A stretch of DNA of 11,442 bases from Pseudomonadota bacterium (GTDB taxonomy: Bacteria > Pseudomonadota > Gammaproteobacteria > Steroidobacterales > Steroidobacteraceae). The notes under the pieces were generated by a model, which was not told the DNA's origin, ran no database searches, and saw only the letters and a list, made by a program, of their open reading frames with translations. Made by a program: the position numbers and the translations under genes. This document shows, one piece after another, positions 7,866 through 11,442 of this stretch (positions within the stretch are counted from its first letter, which is position 1; each line of letters begins with the position of its first letter). Location: positions 1 through 11,442 of the forward strand of contig JAKBBE010000087.1 of NCBI GenBank assembly GCA_021826035.1, read 5' to 3'.

Positions 7866-8378
7866 GTGCTGCGCCGGCAGCTGCACGAACTCCTTCAGGA
7901 GCCCGAGCAGATCCATCAGGTCGCGTTTCTGGCGCACCGAGAGCTTGCTGAACAGATCGATGACCCATTGTTCATGCTCGCTTGCCATGCGTGCGAACTG
8001 GCGTACACCCTCGGCGGTGAGTTTGACGCGAAATGCCCGCCGGTCGGCCGGATCGACCTCGCGGATCACCAGCCCCTCCTTCTGCAATCCGTCGGTGATG
8101 CCCGTGACGTTGCCGCCGGTGACCATCATGCGCTGCGACAGTTCGCTCATCTTCAACCCGTCCGGCGCCCGTTCGAGCTGCGCCATCAGATCGAAGCGCG
8201 GCAGCGTGGTACTGAAACGTGTCTGCAGATTCTGGCGGATACGGCCCTCCACCTGGTTGGTGCAGGAGAGCAGTCGCAGCCACAGGCGTACCGAGATGTG
8301 ATGATCGTCATTCAGCCGGGTCTCGGCGTCGACTGGGACGGCTGCAGTCCTTTCCTTGCAATCTGTGTTACGGGCCAT
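7863..8378 (-). CDS. MarR family transcriptional regulator
   Basis: A 171-residue winged-helix repressor-type protein of MarR length. The N-terminal 25 residues look disordered; helix [20 protein letters not shown] (31-50) starts the dimerisation region; the recognition helix-turn-helix is about 77-100 ([20 protein letters not shown] and onward); the wing is 104-121 with the family's DPADRR (109-114); a C-terminal helix pair closes the dimer interface. ATG 8378 is chosen because GGAGAGG lies 7 nt upstream and the A of its ATG is the last base of the SDR stop (TGATG); the frame is open upstream but not coding-like. It is inside the catabolic operon, so it would be co-induced with the enzymes and most likely senses an aromatic acid or its CoA thioester, as several MarR regulators of aromatic catabolism do (inference). 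Its operator is not in view. Confidence 0.92.
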   Translation of the reverse strand: MARNTDCKERTAAVPVDAETRLNDDHHISVRLWLRLLSCTNQVEGRIRQNLQTRFSTTLPRFDLMAQLERAPDGLKMSELSQRMMVTGGNVTGITDGLQKEGLVIREVDPADRRAFRVKLTAEGVRQFARMASEHEQWVIDLFSKLSVRQKRDLMDLLGLLKEFVQLPAQH

Positions 8379-9175
8379 CAGTACACCTCTCCGCCGGCTA
8401 TCGCGAGACTTTGGCCCGTGATGCTCTCGGTTCCCGGACGACACAGCCACAGCATCGCGTGGGCCACTTCGACCGGTGTGATGAGTCGCCGTTGCGGGTT
8501 TGCGGTGCGCAGTGACTCGAGCGCCTGTTCCGGGGTGCGGTTGGTCTTGCTCGTGATGTGGGCGATGGCGTCTTTGACGATGTCGGTGTCGGTGAATCCA
8601 GGGCACAGAGCATTGACGGTGATCGGTCGCGCGGCGTACTCGAGCGCGAGCGAGCGCGTCAGTCCGATGACACCGTGCTTGGAGGCGGCGTACGCAGCGA
8701 TGTAAGCGCCACCGCGCAGGCCAGCGGTACTCGCTATGTTGACGACGCGTCCGAACCCTTCAGTCAGCATGTCCGGAATCGCTTGCCGGGCACACAGGTA
8801 CGGACCAGTGAGATTGACGGCGAGCAGCGCTTGCCAGAGTGCCGGATCGGTGTCGGTGAATTTCGCGCTCGCGGCCCGTCCGGCGTTGTTGATGAGAATG
8901 TGCACCGGTCCAAATTCGACGCGGGCCGCGCCGAATGCGCGCTCCAACGAGGCCTCGTCGGTGACATCCGCCTCGAGCGGCAGAGCCCGCGGCGCACCAC
9001 CGACAGCTTGTGCGGTGTCCTCCAGACGGCTCAGGTCTCGGCCGAGAAGTGTCACGCGCGCACCATTCGCGGCGAGCGCCGCGGCGCATGCGGCTCCGAT
9101 GCCGCGGCCCGCGCCGGTCACGACCGCATGCCTGCCGTGGAGCGACGGATTCTCGGCAGCCGTGCCCGTGTGCAT
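8378..9175 (-). CDS. Short-chain dehydrogenase/reductase (SDR)
   Basis: A 265-residue classical SDR. Cofactor motif TGAGRGIG (20-27), acidic DVTD after the fourth strand (70-73), NNAG (96-99), Asn121, and the catalytic Ser149 with Tyr162-x3-Lys166 (YAASK). Arg24 in the glycine motif and Arg46 after the second strand (LLGRD) favour NADP(H), though NAD(H) cannot be excluded. The C-terminal ITGQSLAIAGGEVY closes the fold. The gene starts at ATG 9175, whose A is the last base of the preceding stop (TGATG), and ends in the same arrangement with the MarR gene; a GTG one codon upstream is the alternative. In the anthranilate-CoA pathway it could reduce the ring ketone of 2-amino-5-oxocyclohex-1-enecarboxyl-CoA or act later as a 3-hydroxyacyl-CoA dehydrogenase (inference). 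Confidence 0.93.
   Translation of the reverse strand: MHTGTAAENPSLHGRHAVVTGAGRGIGAACAAALAANGARVTLLGRDLSRLEDTAQAVGGAPRALPLEADVTDEASLERAFGAARVEFGPVHILINNAGRAASAKFTDTDPALWQALLAVNLTGPYLCARQAIPDMLTEGFGRVVNIASTAGLRGGAYIAAYAASKHGVIGLTRSLALEYAARPITVNALCPGFTDTDIVKDAIAHITSKTNRTPEQALESLRTANPQRRLITPVEVAHAMLWLCRPGTESITGQSLAIAGGEVY
8386..8392 (-). promoter_or_regulatory. Ribosome binding site of the MarR gene
   Basis: GGAGAGG on the minus strand, 7 nt before ATG 8378 and within the last codons of the SDR gene. It is the best Shine-Dalgarno in the operon and rules out the longer in-frame MarR starts. Confidence 0.7.
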
Positions 9176-11442
9176 CACTCCGAGGCTCCGGCTGCTGCCG
9201 AGCGTTGCAAGTTGCGTTCAAGCTGTGCCTTGCCCGCCAAATACGGTTTCGGCCACCATTGCGCCGAGTAGCCCTGTCGGGCAGCTGCCTCGAGCGTCCA
9301 GGCCGGGTTGGCCAGATGCGGCCGGGCGACCGCACACAGGTCGGCGCGACCCGCGGCGATGATGGTGTTGACGTGATCCGACTCGTAGATGTTCCCGACG
9401 GCCAGCGTGGCGATGCCAATTTCGTTGCGCACTTCGTCGGCGAAGGGGGTCTGCCACATCCGCCCGTACACGGGCGCCTGCCAGGGGACAGTCTGGCCGG
9501 TCGAGACATCGATCAGATCGGTGTCCGCGGCCTTCAGTGCCCGGGCGATCGCAAGCAGATCCTCGTCGGAAAGTCCCCCCTCGGCCCAATCCGTGGCCGA
9601 AAGACGCACCGAGAGCGGCCGTTCGTCGGGCCACACTGCGCGCACCGCATTCAGGACCTCGAGCGGGAAGCGCAACCGGCCGCCGATGCTGCCGCCGTAT
9701 TTATCGCGCCGTTGATTGGTCAGCGGCGAGAGGAACGAGGCGAGCAGATAGCCATGTGCCATATGCAGTTCGAGCATGTCGAAGCCCGCTTCGGCCCCGA
9801 GCCGGGCAGCGTGCACGAACTGCTCGCGTACCGCATCCATGTCCGCGCGGGACATTTCTTGCGGGGTCGCGCTGATACCGTCGAGGTAGGGCAGGGCTGA
9901 GGGCGCCATGAGCGGCCAGTTGTCGCGCTCGAGCGGGTGGTCCATTCTCTGCCAGCCGAGCTGAGTCGATCCTTTGCGGCCGGCGTGGCCGAGCTGCAAG
10001 CAGATTCGGGCCGGCGTGCGGGCATGCACGAAGCTGACGATTTTCCGCCAGACATCGCGCTGCGCCTCGTTCCACAGACCGGTGCAGCCCGGCGTGATGC
10101 GCCCCTCCGGCGAGACGCAGGTCATCTCTGTATAAATGAGTCCTGCCCCGCCGAGTGCCCGGTGACCGTAGTGTACGAGATGCCACTCATCGGGCATCCC
10201 ATCGGTGGCGCTGTATTGGTCCATGGGGGAGACGACCACTCGGTTCTCGAGCTCCAACCCGCGCAGTCGAAACGGCAGGAACATCGGCGGGCGCCGCTTC
10301 TCGAGGCCGGCACGCCCGGCGAGCCAGTGCTCGAAGCCCTCGACGAATCGAGAGTCGCGCGCTTTGAGGTTTTCGTGACCGATGCGCTGGCTGCCAGTGA
10401 GCAGGCTGTAGGCGAACTGCTCCGCCTCGAGCTGCGCGTAGCGTGCGACGTGCTCGAACCATTCCATGCGGTTGCGTGCCGCGCTCTGCAGCTTCAATAC
10501 CTCGAGGCTGCGCTCCTTCTGATACGACTGCAGCGCTTCGGCGAGCGGCGCACCCGAGATCACGTGCTGCGAGAGCGAGATGGCGTCCTCCATCGCGAGC
10601 TTCGTGCCCGAACCGATAGAGAAGTGCGCAGTGTGCGCCGCATCGCCGATCAGCACCCTCTTGCCGTGCGACCAGTGTTTGCAGTTGACTCGCAGAAAAT
10701 TCAACCACGCGGAGCCGCGCAGGTGCGTGGCATTGCTCTGCAAACGGTGGCCACCGAGGTAGCGGGCGAACAGATGCTCGCAGAAGGCAATCGATCCAGC
10801 AGTGTCGCAGCGGTCGAGTCCGTGGGCCTTCCAGGTCTCCTCGCGCGTCTCGACGATTACCGTCGAGAGCTCATCGCTGAACTGGTAGGCGTGGATCTGG
10901 AACCAGCCATGCTCGGTCTGCTCGAACGCGAAGGTGAAGGCTGCGAAGTGCTGAGTCGTGCCGAGCCAGATGTAGCGGCAATTGCGCCGGTCGAGCTCCG
11001 GTGCGAACGCCTCGGCATAGCGGGTTCGCGTCCTGCTGTTGATCCCATCGGCCGCCACGATCAGATCGGCATCGTCGAATTCCTCGTCGCAGTCGATTTC
11101 ACGCTGGAAATGCTGCTGCACGCCGAGCTCATGCGCGCGCTCCTGCAGAAGCGCGAGCAGCCGTTTGCGACCCAGGCCGCAAAATCCGTGCCCGCCGCTA
11201 AGGAAGGTGCGGTCGCGAAAGTGGATTGCGATGCCGTCCCAGTGATGGAACTCCGCGGTGATCGCTGCATGTGTGGGCGCATCGGCACGGCGGAAGTTGT
11301 CAATGGTTCGATCGGAGAACACGACTCCCCAGCCAAAGGTGTCATCCGGGCGATTGCGCTCAAATACGTCGATCCGGGCGCGTGGCAATGCTTTACGCAG
11401 CAAGATGGCAGCGTACAGTCCAGCCGGCCCGCCGCCGACACA
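9175..11442 (-). CDS. 2-aminobenzoyl-CoA (anthraniloyl-CoA) monooxygenase/reductase, 5' end cut by the window
   Basis: 755 residues are visible; only the first few are missing, since the frame opens in the FAD motif [11 protein letters not shown]. The N-terminal half (about 1-375) is a class A FAD monooxygenase: GGGPAG (3-8), an ADG motif (131-133) and GDAAHTAH (266-273). The C-terminal half (about 387-755) is an Old Yellow Enzyme-type FMN reductase: SPMDQYS (405-411), [14 protein letters not shown] (560-565), DKYGGS, and ARPHLANP near the phosphate site. This fusion, total about 85 kDa, is characteristic of anthraniloyl-CoA monooxygenase (EC 1.14.13.40), which hydroxylates C5 of 2-aminobenzoyl-CoA and then reduces the ring, giving 2-amino-5-oxocyclohex-1-enecarboxyl-CoA. 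Databases often call it bifunctional salicylyl-CoA 5-hydroxylase; the fused reductase and neighbours favour anthraniloyl-CoA. The YqjM-type active-site Cys is Asp408 here. It is the first visible operon gene, coupled by TGATG to the SDR. Confidence 0.88.
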   Translation of the reverse strand, partial: CVGGGPAGLYAAILLRKALPRARIDVFERNRPDDTFGWGVVFSDRTIDNFRRADAPTHAAITAEFHHWDGIAIHFRDRTFLSGGHGFCGLGRKRLLALLQERAHELGVQQHFQREIDCDEEFDDADLIVAADGINSRTRTRYAEAFAPELDRRNCRYIWLGTTQHFAAFTFAFEQTEHGWFQIHAYQFSDELSTVIVETREETWKAHGLDRCDTAGSIAFCEHLFARYLGGHRLQSNATHLRGSAWLNFLRVNCKHWSHGKRVLIGDAAHTAHFSIGSGTKLAMEDAISLSQHVISGAPLAEALQSYQKERSLEVLKLQSAARNRMEWFEHVARYAQLEAEQFAYSLLTGSQRIGHENLKARDSRFVEGFEHWLAGRAGLEKRRPPMFLPFRLRGLELENRVVVSPMDQYSATDGMPDEWHLVHYGHRALGGAGLIYTEMTCVSPEGRITPGCTGLWNEAQRDVWRKIVSFVHARTPARICLQLGHAGRKGSTQLGWQRMDHPLERDNWPLMAPSALPYLDGISATPQEMSRADMDAVREQFVHAARLGAEAGFDMLELHMAHGYLLASFLSPLTNQRRDKYGGSIGGRLRFPLEVLNAVRAVWPDERPLSVRLSATDWAEGGLSDEDLLAIARALKAADTDLIDVSTGQTVPWQAPVYGRMWQTPFADEVRNEIGIATLAVGNIYESDHVNTIIAAGRADLCAVARPHLANPAWTLEAAARQGYSAQWWPKPYLAGKAQLERNLQRSAAAGASE

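Noticed and set aside
7380..8705. 441-codon plus-strand frame
   Set aside because: It is antisense across the crotonase, MarR and SDR genes and has no recognisable domain.
9175..11442. Salicylyl-CoA 5-hydroxylase acting in a gentisate pathway
   Set aside because: The C-terminal reductase fusion and beta-oxidation-like neighbours fit 2-aminobenzoyl-CoA metabolism better and no gentisate dioxygenase is visible; it remains the main alternative.
1..11442. CRISPR array, insertion sequence or prophage
   Set aside because: No regularly spaced repeats, transposase, integrase or phage genes were seen on either strand.

Overview
The window is GC-rich proteobacterial DNA (gamma- or beta-proteobacterial by the look of its proteins; the ABC-F gene is a clear YbiT type). 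It holds one long catabolic operon on the minus strand, an unrelated housekeeping ABC-F gene downstream of it, a plus-strand metallohydrolase, and about 800 bases of non-coding sequence at the left edge.

Layout from left to right: 1-817, no convincing gene, with hairpins and purine-rich tracts; 818-1942 (+), metallo-beta-lactamase-fold hydrolase of the NAPE-PLD/UlaG-like type, followed by a GC-rich hairpin; 2042-3646 (-), ABC-F ATPase YbiT, convergent with it; 3647-3928, spacer; 3929-11442 (-), seven tightly packed genes that read right to left and run off the right edge.

In transcription order the operon encodes: a two-domain flavoprotein (FAD monooxygenase fused to an Old Yellow Enzyme-type reductase, 5' end outside the window), a short-chain dehydrogenase, a MarR regulator, a crotonase-family protein, an acyl-CoA dehydrogenase, a Rid-family protein, and a second, stand-alone Old Yellow Enzyme-type oxidoreductase. 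Stop and start codons overlap or lie within 28 nt at every junction, so this looks like one translationally coupled unit. The fused monooxygenase/reductase is the hallmark of 2-aminobenzoyl-CoA (anthraniloyl-CoA) monooxygenase/reductase, and the remaining genes fit the beta-oxidation-like lower part of that hybrid aerobic CoA-thioester pathway for anthranilate, first described in Azoarcus evansii. The expected aryl-CoA ligase is not in the window and may lie beyond the right edge.

The most interesting points are departures from textbook active sites. The Rid protein has Met where imine deaminases have the essential Arg. The crotonase lacks both classical catalytic Glu residues but keeps an Asp at the dienoyl-CoA-isomerase position. 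A second OYE enzyme, with a long insertion and a three-cysteine tail, has been added to a pathway whose first enzyme already carries an OYE domain. All assignments come from reading motifs by eye; no database search was run.
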